A stretch of 64,000 bases of DNA, taken from assembly GCA_905331475.1 (NCBI GenBank), contig CAJNYU010002243.1:1-64000 (forward strand), in the 5' to 3' direction. The DNA comes from Rotaria socialis (lineage: Eukaryota; Rotifera; Eurotatoria; Philodinida; Philodinidae). The notes under the pieces were generated by a model. The model did not search any database, was not told the origin of the DNA, and saw only the letters and a list, made by a program, of their open reading frames with translations. Positions 10,938 through 22,165 of the stretch are shown piece after piece (the stretch's first letter is position 1; each line of letters starts with the position of its first letter). The translations under genes and the position numbers were made by a program.

Positions 10938-12100
10938 TTCTAATTAATTTAATTGAGACTAAGATTCGACTGATAAATAACACGACCTGATGGATTTATT
11001 GTTGTTTACTAAGCGTGTTAGTTCCATCGATGAAAAACCAGTCAGAGCTGTCCGTGTGATAGGGGGCGCTGCTTGTCGACGAGTAACTTCTCTCAACATA
11101 TTGAAATTAATGAAATCGGCTGTATTGCGATAATATCAAAAAGAAATTTTGTTGCTGAAATGAATTGATATTCTTGTCCAGAATTGAATGGAACACATTT
11201 TTTGGGCGAAAGTTTTTCTTCGAAGAATTTTTAACAGTATATCATTGATTTCAAACTTACTACTATTTGTTATAGCAACGATGAATATATATGATTAACG
11301 AGAAAATAGTTGACATTAAATATTTATTTTACTATCGATTTTTCGATTTCATCTTTTTAATGAAAGCAGATCCGTGAAATTTATTCAATCGAGTATTGAC
11401 ATCAAACTGATGAGAACAGCAAATTTTAAAAAAAATTATAAGGACTACAACTAGGAAAACATGAAAATAGCATTCTAAATTGATCGTCATGTATTTCTTC
11501 TTATAAGAAATCTCTCCAAATGTGTTTATTACTTTTCATCTGACATTTCTTTTTACGAAAATGTATGTGATTCCATCAGCTATCTATAAATTGAGATTTT
11601 TTGAAAAAGTGAACTAGAATCAAATATACAGTAAATTGATATGCTGCTACTTTAGTTCTAACAGTCATGGTGTATACGAAATCAGATGTATGAAACTCGA
11701 TAAGCCGCATATCATTATGATTAATAATGCGTCACTTTTTTTATCAAAATAATTTCCCACCAGACTATATGCGGGATTTCTTTTCAAATAGAACATCTAT
11801 ATGTATATATATATTTTTTATTATTATTATTAATCATTATATTAGCTATAGTATTCTTCTTTCTTTTTTTTAAGTCTAATCCAATCAAAAGAGCATTAAG
11901 TATGAAACCTAATTTATTTTTCTTCGTTTGTAAATCCATTGCTTTCTCAATAGATTAATTTTCCATGATAATTAATATATTAAATAATAAACATTCATAA
12001 ATAACAAGGAAAAAAATACTTGAGCTGAATAATATGTATATCTATAAAACAATCAAAAAAGAACAAAATAGAAATCACTGCATATGTGCGAAAATAACAT
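10938..12100. other. Intergenic between INTS6 and the ORP gene
   Basis: About 1.16 kb contains the INTS6 5' region (11000-11150 is slightly richer in GC and may be 5' UTR) and the 3' end of the ORP gene. A (TTA)n-like run lies near 11818-11834. No further gene is supported. Confidence 0.45.
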
Positions 12101-14243
12101 TTATCTATCGGGTGACTGAGAAAACAGTTTTGGACAATGGTCAAATTTTCTTTGCTCATATTTTCCTGTATAAATATATTCATCATTATCATCTTTTTTG
12201 AACCATAATGGTTCGAATTCACGTTCACTTTTTTTTGCATCTGCACGTTGCTGTTCTTCGAGGCGATGTTTTTCTTGTGAAGCTGCATCGATATCGCCTT
12301 TTTCAAGATAATAAATATCTTTTCGAAATCGACTGTCAGTTGGTGGCAATTTTAAAGAATCTGTTTGTTCATTAAGAGAAGTAGCAAAGGGTGTAAAAAA
12401 ATAATATTGATACATTGATACTAATTCATTATCAGTCATCAGCGAAAGAGATCGATTCCAAATAAGACGAGATGATGGTAGAATTAAGTGATCACATGGT
12501 GTTGATACTAATGCAGTTGAATTCAAATGAACACAATTATGACCATTAGCCGAACAGCTAATAGAAGGTTTTAATTGAAATTCATCGATATTATCAATAG
12601 CATAATAGCAATGACCATAGTTTCCATGATATGCACCGAGTTTTTCTTTACCTGGATCGAAATAGAAAATAAAATTGATGAATATTTTATCTTTTCTTTT
12701 TGACAATGATAAAACAAAACAACTATAATCTCTAGAAGTCGAAGGATTACTTTAAGATATGATCTCAGAGCCTATTAAGAAGGCGTAAAAAAACCAACAA
12801 ACATACAGCCTATGGTGGATATAGACTACTGCGATTTGTATGCAAATCTCATTGTAATTTTATTTTTACTAGATTGATATTTACCATTAGGGGTGGGTCA
12901 TTAACATTAGCTATTAATATTAATGTTTAATGTTTTCTGAAAAAACTTAATTCATTAATATTAATGATTAATGAAAACATTAATTTTAAAATTAATGTTA
13001 ATACTTTTCATTAATTATTAATATTAATGTCATTGTTCTTCAATGATATTAACGGTTAACGGAAACATTCACCATTAGTATTAATAGTAATGTTTTTGTT
13101 AACATTAGTGATTATATTTTCATTAATAATTAATATTAATGAAAACATTAATTTTAAAATTGATGTTAATGTTTTTCATTAATCATTAATGAATTAAGTT
13201 TTTCTCAGAAAACATTAACCATTAATATTAATGGCTAATGGAAGTCATTAATTAATGGCATTAATTAAGTTCCGTTAAAAAAAATGGTCCATCCCTATTT
13301 ACCATCATAGATGAAGCCCGTATATTTAAACAGTTCAGCTGTTTTCGTTGATTGTGATGCAAACCATGAGTGTGGTTTAATAGTAACGAGCGAACGCTGT
13401 TTGGATTGTAGATGTTTTATATCGACTTGTCCTTGAAATTCACACCAAAGACGACCAAATAGAACATTATGAACAATAACAGTTGGTGTTTTCCATGTAT
13501 ATTCGTCTTTGATTTCATTATCACTTTGTTCTTCTTCATCATTACAAGATTGAAAACTTTCTTGTGAAGATGATCGAGATAGAGAAGAATTTTTCTTTAT
13601 ACGAAATACCCATCGACCTAGAAAATAAAAACATTTTCGAAGAGTCTAATTTTTGTCCGAATAAAAAAAAATCTAAGTTATTTGTTTTTCAAATTATACC
13701 TTCTGATACGGCTACGACATTGGTTCCGTGAAATTTAATTTTTGGTTCAATATTTGCTGATAGAGTCCAATTTTGACCATTGACATGAACAGCCGTTACA
13801 GGTGGATGATGACAAACTTGTTCAGCAACATAATGAAATTGTGCATTACCTTTCATATTTAATTCATAGGTTTCACCTAATAATGGATTAAATGGTTTTG
13901 ACATTCGTTCAAGATGAGCCGACAGTGTTGAAATAACAAAAGCTGTTATTAAATGAAATCTTTCAACGATTGTGTCCGCTACTACTGCCTGATCTAGTAG
14001 CATTGAATATTCTAAACATTCAGCAACACGTTGAAGAAAACTAAGAGGTTCTAAGATGAAAAGAAATCAATGAAATGAAATTAATCTTGAGCACAAATTT
14101 TTACCATTCCAAATAACAGGTATAGAAAATCTTGTAAGATCTTTTCCAATGGCTTGTTTAATCACAGAAAATATTGAATAAGACGATCGATCCAACATGG
14201 GTGCTGGTAATGTTCGACGTGTTGTTTCTAAATTCACAGTCAT
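12101..14243 (-). CDS. Oxysterol-binding protein-related protein, ORP1/ORP2 type
   Basis: Four exons (14243-14105, 14050-13700, 13617-13303, 12651-12101) join in phase to 451 residues. The OSBP signature is clear: SKPFNPLLGETYE, then EQVCHHPPV (usually EQVSHHPP; the Ser is Cys here). The C-terminal LPPTDSRFRKD, RLEEQQRADAKK and EPLWFKK match the family end. The stretch RTLPAPMLDRSSYSIFSVIK and NEPLSFLQRVAE point to ORP1/ORP2. ORPs move sterols and phosphoinositides between membranes. No PH domain, ankyrin repeats or FFAT motif were found, so this resembles the short ORP1S/ORP2 form. However, exon 1 opens right after an acceptor-like TTTTAG, so an undetected upstream exon is possible. The third intron contains a hAT-type element. 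The acidic insert NDEEEQSDNE in exon 3 is lineage-specific. Confidence 0.9.
12888..13297. mobile_element. hAT-type foldback MITE at an ORP splice donor
   Basis: The element is 410 bp with ends TAGGGGTGGGTCATT and the complement of TAGGGATGGACCATT (15 bp, three mismatches). It is flanked by a perfect 8-bp duplication TTTACCAT at 12880-12887 and 13298-13305. The interior is almost entirely ATTAATG/CATTAAT-type sequence arranged as a long imperfect inverted repeat, so either strand could fold into a hairpin. There is no coding capacity. The exon-side duplication contains the 5' splice site of ORP intron 3 (ATG|GTAAA on the minus strand), so the insertion hit the exon boundary and the duplication restored it. 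Confidence 0.9.
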
Positions 14244-14372
14244 TTCTTCTATCTAAAATTAATTATCACACTATGCATTTTATCGTATTGACAAAAATCG
14301 AAAATAAAAAAAAAAGAATTGAGATGAAAACGTGCGGATGAGAAAAACAAACTGAATATTTATACAAATAAA

Positions 14373-16078
14373 TTAATTTACTACTCTTGGTAAACACATT
14401 TTTCCAGCGACTATTACTGAAATAACAGTTAACCAAGCTCCACAGATAAATGCAATGTAACTTGAACCTATTCGATAATCAGTTGGTAATTGAAATGGTG
14501 AACCACCAATGATTTCCGAATCAAATCCCATTGGAAATAGAACAGCTGAGAGACATAGAAAGATCACTAAACAAAACAAAAATAGAACAATGAGGCTGTT
14601 ATGTTTTAGTCAAACTAAAATTCGATAATTACTAGCAATAAATCCAGCTAGTCGACCATATACTATCGTTGATGTTTGCCCGTATTGTGAAATAACAAAT
14701 AAAATAATAGTTACAATAAGTAGACCAATAGCAACTATAGAAAGACCAAATGCTATTATCCATACTAAACGAACTTTATTTGGTATAAAACATTTTTGTT
14801 CGTGAGCAGTTAATGATGATAAAATACACATCTCAATTAAACCCATTGAAGTTTCACCTAAAATTATATTTGTAACGGTTGTAGGCAATGATTTTGATGT
14901 ACTCTTTGAACTAGTTTCGAGTAAATTTATTTATGTTCGAAGGTCAGGATCATGTCAACATTGGCGTCATTTAATTAAACTACGCTATCATAGTTGAATT
15001 TCTTCATATTCGATTGAAAATAGCGTCATCCAAGAAGATTCTCCTCCAAAATTCATATGGCTGAGAATGAAAATGATAGATATGATAGATTTACTAGTAG
15101 GATACTTTTTATATTAAACTCTGTTTATCTAAATTTGATTTTCTTGGAGACTATGCCATGCTTATTGTCGCCAGTGAAATAAAGCTGTCTTAATCTATGT
15201 TATCAATATTTCAACATATTGACTCAAGAATTTAGTATATTGAATGCACCTGATTCTTTCGATGTTTCACCTTTCCGATAGGTTAAGATATTACAAAGTC
15301 CAATAAATCTCGTCCTTATTTTGACAAAACTAGGCAAAAACAATAATAAATACTCACTAGATTACTCCTATCGTGCTTTATTTCGACATGGCACTATGAA
15401 TTGTAAGAAATGTCAATATAACACTTATTTTACCGAGGTATTTGCCAATATATAACCTACTGTTTGCTTGTGTAGGAGGTATTTTATCAGCAAATTAATA
15501 GGTGCCTACTTGTTCTGCATAGTTGTTTCTTCATAGAACATGCAGAGACGCACACAAAAATCAAAAAATTCGAAAAATGAATGAAAACATTTTCTACGGC
15601 AGTGATATAACTATTCGATGATCACAATAATATTTATCTCAACCTTCGTTTCTATACACTCAATATGTTTTCTCGATGAATGTTTGCTTTTCTCGGATTC
15701 CTTCAGTTGGTCTGTTTGTTAATTTATCTTATTCCATATCATAGACAATGTCCTTGTCGATTCTCATCGAAGCTCCTCTTCTTGTCAATGAATCATATGA
15801 AATATAGAAAGTACGAACTGAAAGATTATATATTCTATTTTATTTTAATCATATTATCTCAAGTTATTACAAAAGGTGAACGAAGTGCAATCTAACTTCA
15901 TATTTCATATATATTTAAAGGAAATAATATTCGAGAAACAAATCTAGCAAATTATCTATGATCTACCTTTATTGACAGATAAAATCCATTGTGGTCTCGA
16001 GATGCTAATAAGAACAAGCAGAGCAGCTGTAGCAAATAATGCCGTTGAAAGTAACACAAGTCTATCCAATGTGACCAT
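14373..16078 (-). CDS. MOSMO: Modulator of Smoothened (MOSMO)
   Basis: Three exons (16078-15967, 14857-14633, 14566-14373) join in phase to 176 residues (human 167). Diagnostic matches are MIFLCLSAVLFPMGF, IGGSPFQLPTDYRIGSSY and the end AGKMCLPRVVN, corresponding to MILFCMAALIFPIGF, VGGQPYKLPNNTVVGSSY and AGKVCLPG of human MOSMO. Four membrane helices are visible in the claudin/PMP22-like arrangement. In vertebrates MOSMO works with MEGF8 and MGRN1 to lower surface and ciliary Smoothened, damping Hedgehog signalling. Whether that role holds in rotifers is inference. The first intron, 1.1 kb, is much longer than the others. Exon 1 starts MVTLDRLVLLSTALFA, aligning with MDKLTIISGCLFLAA of human. 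Confidence 0.92.
14858..15966. other. Long first intron of MOSMO
   Basis: The intron is 1.1 kb of AT-rich sequence. A 71-codon + strand frame at 15680-15895 is hydrophobic but lacks any recognisable family and is probably chance. I found no clear transposon boundary that would explain the length. Confidence 0.4.
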
Positions 16079-18889
16079 TATTTATTTATTAAAATATCTT
16101 TCTTCAGAACAGAATAGAATATGATATTCTTTTTAACTAACTACACGATATGGTGCGATAATAAGAACATTATTTCATTGGTTATCTATTCTTATTTCTT
16201 ATCCTATTGAAAAGAAATGTACTAACCTCTATCTATTCTTTTTTGTTTGATAAAATAGCATTTGCTTGTGAATCATTCAAAATTACGTGGTCTAATGCGA
16301 CTGTAAATAAACTAAAAATAATAATCAATATGAAATAGCTAGATACAAACAATGACTAGCAAAGGTCTTGTTGGCTTCGTTTTACATGAATAAGTCAATA
16401 TAATTTTTATTTCATTAAATCCGATAACTTCATTTTTTCTTGAAAAATAAACGTATTATTATAGAAGAATGGAAGTTATATTATCATGGTTTATACTTTT
16501 ATTTTGGGCGTATAATCAAGATTTTCTCTGTGTGCTTTCTTTCCATAAGTTTAATTTAAAAAAAGCATGCCAGAGTTTAACATATAAAAGAGATGTATTT
16601 TTGAAGTAGACTTTATTGCTATTATAGACAAAAACAAAAGCTTTTTTTTAATAAGCAAAGTGTTAATTTTTGAGGCATTCAACTTTTATCGGTAGCATAA
16701 GCAATAATTGAAAGAAAAAGTGTACTTGGTACTTTACACTCTAATAAACTCTTTTAAAAACAAAGATGGAGCACGTATCGTATACTGGAAGTCCAGAAGT
16801 ATTCGTTGTCTTAGCTCATTGGATATCTTTCGAAAACTTAGCCGATTCATACCCTGAGATCTACAGCCATCTTGAATTATTTAGTTTGATAATGTTATTT
16901 GATTATTAACATGATTTGATTGAATCGATTTTTTGCTGTTCCTCTTTAAATATCGATAGTCTATTATAAACGAAATTCAACGTATATTTATAAACATATT
17001 GCATCTTTATGTTTAAAATTACTTCAAACCACGTGAGAATGTGAAAAAACATTCTTTATTTTTAATCAACAATGGAAAAAATATAAAGAAGACAATGGGT
17101 TTTTACTTTTATAGTAAGTTCATTTATGGAAAAGCCCCGGTAAAAGTGTCCAGTGAAAGATCATCACTATTTTATTTTCTCTTATTTTTGAATTATTTCA
17201 TCAAATTTCAGCTACGATAATCTCGTTGATGCTCGTTCAATAACAAAAATACCAGCAGCTACTCGATCTTAAAGTACAATACGATAATTTCTTAACTAAA
17301 ATGGCACGAAAAATAAGACGTTTAGCATTACATATTATTTTGTATCTTTGTTCGAAATAAAAAAAATGTTTTCAAACATGGCTATCGTATGCAAACACAA
17401 TGTCAATATGTGCCTAAAAAATAAAGTTGATGAAAAAGTTTTATTTAGACGCTGAAATATTTATAAATCTTCTTGTGGGATCAAGATTTTAACAAGATGT
17501 TAATCATATTTTATCTATGGTTTTTCATGATCTTAGCTACTTTTGGATCAATGAATCGCAGTGGTATGAGTGATCATCGCATTGAAACAAAGAAAATGTC
17601 CCTATCAGATTGTTTCAGTAGTTATTTGTTTACACATTCTATCTTGACATTTTAAGCCATTGTTAAGACTCGCACAGACAAAGAAAGGATAATAATAAAA
17701 TTGAATTAGTATATATTTTTGTTTCGCTATTGACGTAAACTTTGCTCTTGATATTTCTAGTTTTGCTGTAGTTACATTATCAAGAATAATAATAAGTATA
17801 ATATGAATGAAAAAATATATTCTAAGATCAAACTCATCGAACGATCCACAGATCAGCAGTAGACATTTACTTGTCGCATTGATATATGATTTCGACACCA
17901 ACATAGCAAGAACTAAGTTCGTCCTCAGCTATCAAATTGATTCTTACCATCACTATTGTATTGAGATAAGAATATAATGGAAGATATATCTTATTCTAAG
18001 CATCGATTATGATTCAAGTTGGAACTATTGAGAGCACAATAAAACCGAAGTTCCAACCTGCCATTCGACAGGTTTCATAGGTTTCTATGTAAAAATCCGG
18101 TCATAACTGATATAATATCTTTCATTGTTGGCAAGATCTATACGAAAAAACCCTATTGAATTGCTTCGGTCCTTTCCAGATTTTGTAAGACATATTTCAT
18201 GAGATACAATAAGTATTTTCATTAGTTAGGCGTACTGCCAATAATAGTTTTTTTCAATATAAATCATGGATCATAATGTGAATAATAATGAATTCAATCA
18301 TCCTATTGTGAAAACCGTGGAAGATGAAAATAACATAAATGAATGTGACTTTGCTTTTCTTTCTAAATTAAAGAACATATTGTTTGACAAGATAGCTGAA
18401 TAATCATTTAATGATTCTGATTCTCTGTATTTTTTCGCAGCATTTTGATTCAATTTCTTCTTGGTCAGATCATATACTGGTGGTAAGCTATGAAGACTCG
18501 AACATATTGAGTATGGCTTTCATAATTTATCGAATCCCGCCACTGTTAAGTTATTCTGTCACAGTATCGAAATTCCAATGACAAAAATAAGAAAAAAAGA
18601 AAAAAAGGAGCTAACAAATGCTCTGTTGCTTGTTCTTGTGCTTACCTGAAAGAATTAAAGAACAGTGAAAGAGACAAACTATTAAACACAAGGAAACATA
18701 AGTCGTAAGGAATAACAATACGATTGATACCGTTGCTGACAATTGCGTTTTCAGTTATAGCCAGACGGAGATATGTTGGCGCGTCTGAATGAAAAAATGG
18801 TGCATGTTTCTAGTTGTCAAAAAATAAATAAAGAAAAGAATTGATTATTTAAGTAGATTCTAATTGATGATTAGTAATTATCAAGCATC
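16079..18889. other. Gene-poor stretch upstream of MOSMO
   Basis: About 2.8 kb contains the MOSMO promoter side and no supported gene. A possible two-exon microprotein at 17128-17272 is described in the findings. The segment near 18268-18400 opens with a short Asn-rich frame (MDHNVNNNEFNHP) that ends quickly and could be an outlying part of the following relic. Confidence 0.4.
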
Positions 18890-19620
18890 AAATGCTAGTT
18901 GGTGGTATACACGTGAATGATAAACATGCAACATACAGTGAGTCGAGCATTAAATTGGCACATCATCATTCGAATGGACTTTTTTCTATGTGATATGTAC
19001 AGGCAAATCGAAGTATTACACGAGGAACAATTCAGTCAATGTGACGCGAAGGACTTTACCGTTTATAGTAGAGGACAAGGCTTATTCGTAACTGACTTCA
19101 ACAAACTCGCAAAAAGTAAGGATGAACTTATATCATTTAACAATATGACCTTATTTGCTGTCGTCTACGAGACAAGTTGTTTCGATATCAAAGCAGAAAT
19201 TCTCTTCTCAATGCATATCACTTCCTAAATTGTATCATTAATTTGGAATGTTGAAATACAACCAAAGACAATACAAAGAAGTGGTTTCCTTTTGTGAAGA
19301 ATTTCTCAAAATCCAACAAAAGACTTTACCTGAAGATCATCGTTCACTAGGCACAAATTACAGCAATATTGTTATCGTTGATCGAAACTTGGACAACTAT
19401 TCGAAATCATTTGACGGTTACAAAAAAACCTACAAGAAATTTTTGCAAACTCTTTGCCATCGAATCATCCAAATTTGGGTAAAGTCTATGTAAGCATTGG
19501 TGATTACTCTAGATCACTAGTATGTATAGAAAACGCATTTTCTATACTAAAAACAGTCATTACTACCAATACACCCTAGTATTAAACTAACAATAGATGC
19601 TACTAACTGTGTCTACATGT
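18890..19620 (+). pseudogene. Relic of a bdelloid ART-TPR family gene
   Basis: Pieces of two domains remain in the right order. The first resembles the ADP-ribosyltransferase-fold domain of a large bdelloid family (WWYT, then HIIIRMDFFLCDMYRQIE, then FTVYSRGQGL and the end FSMHITS). The second is one to two kinesin-light-chain-like TPR units (YNQRQYKEVVSFCEEFLKIQ and QKTLPEDHRSLGTNYSNI). It is broken in several places, looks old, and lacks most of the usual length at both ends. I treat it as a fossil. Family assignment rests on remembered consensus, not on a search. Confidence 0.75.
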
Positions 19621-21358
19621 CACACATGATTATTCCATCAGTAACAAAAAAATAATTTTTGCTGCTTTTTTCTAAAAATAATTCTACATGCAAATAACTG
19701 AAGAAAAAGCAAGTTGGTTTCAAATAGAAATGGAATTCTGTCGGAATGAATCCTATGGTAATCTTTAAAACAGAAGAATGAATATAATAAATTTTTGTCT
19801 TGCTATTCCATCTGAGTGATTAAATAGTTAGCTAGATAATTGATATTTTAGTTAGCCAAAAAGATTCTTTTATAATCTAATTGTTTATTACAAAATAATA
19901 TTTAGCTTCAATTTGTAACTAACATACAATAAATTTCATCAAGTGTTATGAAAGTCGTTACAAACAATCATATTCATCTCATTGAAACAGCTTGCATTAT
20001 TGAAGTGAGGACAATATATATAAATTGAAAGCAAATGTTATTTATTCAGTAAAATTTGACTGCAACCTCAACTCCATTTGAAAACCATACCCTAATGCCA
20101 GTAGAGAAATGCTTTTTTCTCTAGATACACCTCTACCGAAAAACTGATGTAGAAGAAGATGGCGAATTTATTTAAAAAAAGCATTGTTGAGTGTTTTTTT
20201 TCAACTATAGTCAACGTATAAGCTGCTCTCGAATTCCATTAACTGTAGCAAAAAATATATTTCATAAACTTACACACAACTTTTCTCAAACTGCAAAGTT
20301 CGTCAGCAATCTAAAACAATATTCATAATGGAAATGAGCACTCTGAAAAGTTATAAAAATCTTTTTTGTAATTTTTATTTTCCCGTTTCTATACAGCGAA
20401 ACTTGTAAGCTCATTTAGCTTAATACATAACAACTGAAATCAGATTCAATCGATATCTAATAAGTATTAATGAGAATTTCTTGCGATAAATTTCCTTAAA
20501 TGAATTGTGACGGTTTTTCTATTTGCGGAATATTTGCATTTGATCAAATTCAAAATTTTAATCTTAGAAAGTCAAGAAAAAAAATCTTATATTTTAATTC
20601 TTAGATCGAAAACGTTTCTATTCGCAGAATATATCCATACACAACGAGTTGAATTCTTGCCAAATGTAATCACCGTCAAATAAATGAAATAAGATATCCC
20701 AAATATGTGTATTCATATTAAATTTCAAGATAACTAATCTTTTCCCTTAGAATAAAAATATTTGAATAATATTATTGACTGATTTACCAGTCATTCGACT
20801 TTCTTATTAGTGCTGGAAATTTAGTTCATGTCCTTCGATATTTACTAATAATGAAAAAAAAAAGCATAATATTCAGAATAAAATGAAATGCCTGTTGCAT
20901 ATAAAAAACCACTTGAATCATGATTTCAAGTTTTTTTTTGCCATAAATGAAATACTATCTGAAACCATTTAACTGAATAGATATACTTAAATCGATGTAA
21001 ATATAAGTAATGACTTATACTAGAGTCAATCTCGTTTTCTTTTAATTTGCCTCTCTTGGAAAAAACTTAAGATACATTAATTTTCGCGTTGATACAAAAC
21101 TTTTTTCATACATCTCTACAACATCAAATGTATGCTAAATCTTGAACTACTTATTATTCATCAATCGATTAGTAAAAAGTTGTTTTTTACTCATTCCTGA
21201 GTATATTGCTAATTATTCATATCTTAAAATTTTTATCAATACTTTGTTCAGATTAAAATACAAATTATTTTATCACCAATTCGTCTTTCAAAATTAAAAA
21301 AAAAAGAACACGAGATCTATCGAATCTAAAATCTATTCTTCTCTCCTTTTACTTATTT
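19621..21358. other. Gene-poor AT-rich stretch
   Basis: About 1.7 kb with no supported gene or RNA. Only scattered poly-A and poly-T runs were seen. Confidence 0.45.
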
Positions 21359-21741
21359 TTAAATACAAAGAAAACGCAAGCTAAAAATTAAAACGCACAG
21401 AATGGATGGTTGAATTGTCTTTCCTGAATTATAGTACCATTCCGGGAGACGATTACCGTGATTCCAATTAAAGTTATTATTCCAGACATAATTTGGATTG
21501 GGATAACGATTATTATAATTATTTACCCAACCTTGGCCACCCGGTCCATAAAGTCCAAATTGATTACCATATAGTGGTATGTAGCCGTATTGATCATTAT
21601 GTCGACGATGACGACGATTCGATTCGTTTACTTTAAAATTTATGCGCACATATATTTAGAATAAGATCATCCATCAGTGTTAAAAATAATCTTACTTGAG
21701 ATAAGAAGGCAAACAACGAGAAGAAATAAAACTTTTTTCAT
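21359..21741 (-). CDS. Small secreted Asn/Tyr/Gly-rich peptide
   Basis: Two exons (21741-21696 and 21630-21359) join in phase across a 65-nt intron to 105 residues. The start MKKVLFLLVVCLLIS is a textbook signal peptide. It is followed by a basic His/Arg patch (NRRHRRH) and then a low-complexity stretch rich in Asn, Tyr, Gly, Trp and Pro (YGYIPLYGNQFGLYGPGG, then WNNNFNWNHGN). The last 20 residues are hydrophobic (SILCVLIFSLRFLCI) and could be a GPI-attachment signal or a membrane anchor. Family unknown. The composition recalls invertebrate Gly/Tyr-rich antimicrobial peptides such as the nematode caenacins, and also cuticle or adhesive proteins. That comparison is by composition only. Confidence 0.65.
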
Positions 21742-22079
21742 GGTTATGATTATAACACTACAAATGAAATAAAGAAATATTTCTCTTCTGTCTGTCGCTA
21801 CTACTACAAGTGTCAACAATGCTACTGTGCAGACGTTTGTTCTGCCTAGCCTTGGTTGTGTATATAGATGTGTACGAAAAAAAAGGTCATACAGCGGTAG
21901 TTCTCTTTCTTTTTTTTGGGGTGTTTGCATACGATGATTTAATCATTCGTATCGATCTCTTTCTTACTCATCATGTTCTAGAGCTTCATTGGCGAACTAA
22001 TAGCGGCATAGCGAAAAAAAAGAATTTATGTGTTCAAGTAAAACTAATCACATGAAATTTCTCTGCTTGTGAACAACGT
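21742..22079. other. Region between peptide gene and tRNA
   Basis: About 340 nt forms the 5' flank of the secreted peptide gene and the upstream flank of the tRNA. Overlapping short frames here show no coding signs. Confidence 0.4.
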
Positions 22080-22151
22080 GCCTGTTTAGCTCAGTGGTAG
22101 AGCGTCGCTCTCGTAAAGCGAAGGTCACAGGTTCAATCCCTGTAGTAGGCA
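22080..22151 (+). tRNA. tRNA-Thr(CGU): tRNA-Thr (anticodon CGU)
   Basis: A complete cloverleaf of 72 nt including the discriminator A. The acceptor stem pairs 22080-22086 with 22144-22150, including two G-U pairs. The A box TAGCTCAGTGGTAGAGC and the B box GGTTCAATCCC are both present. The T stem ACAGG/CCTGT is perfect. The anticodon loop CTCGTAA at 22110-22116, closed by TCGCT/AGCGA, puts anticodon CGT at 22112-22114. There is no intron. Confidence 0.95.
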
Positions 22152-22158
22152 TCAATTC

Positions 22159-22165
22159 TTTTTTT
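22159..22165 (+). terminator. Pol III terminator of the tRNA
   Basis: A run of seven T begins 8 nt after the mature tRNA 3' end, as expected for RNA polymerase III termination. Confidence 0.8.

Noticed and set aside
13000-13270. ATTAATG-rich tract as a simple microsatellite
   Set aside because: It is bounded by inverted ends and an 8-bp target duplication, so it is the interior of a transposable element.
15680-15895. 71-codon frame in MOSMO intron 1
   Set aside because: Hydrophobic by T-rich composition; on the opposite strand within an intron and unlike any family I know.
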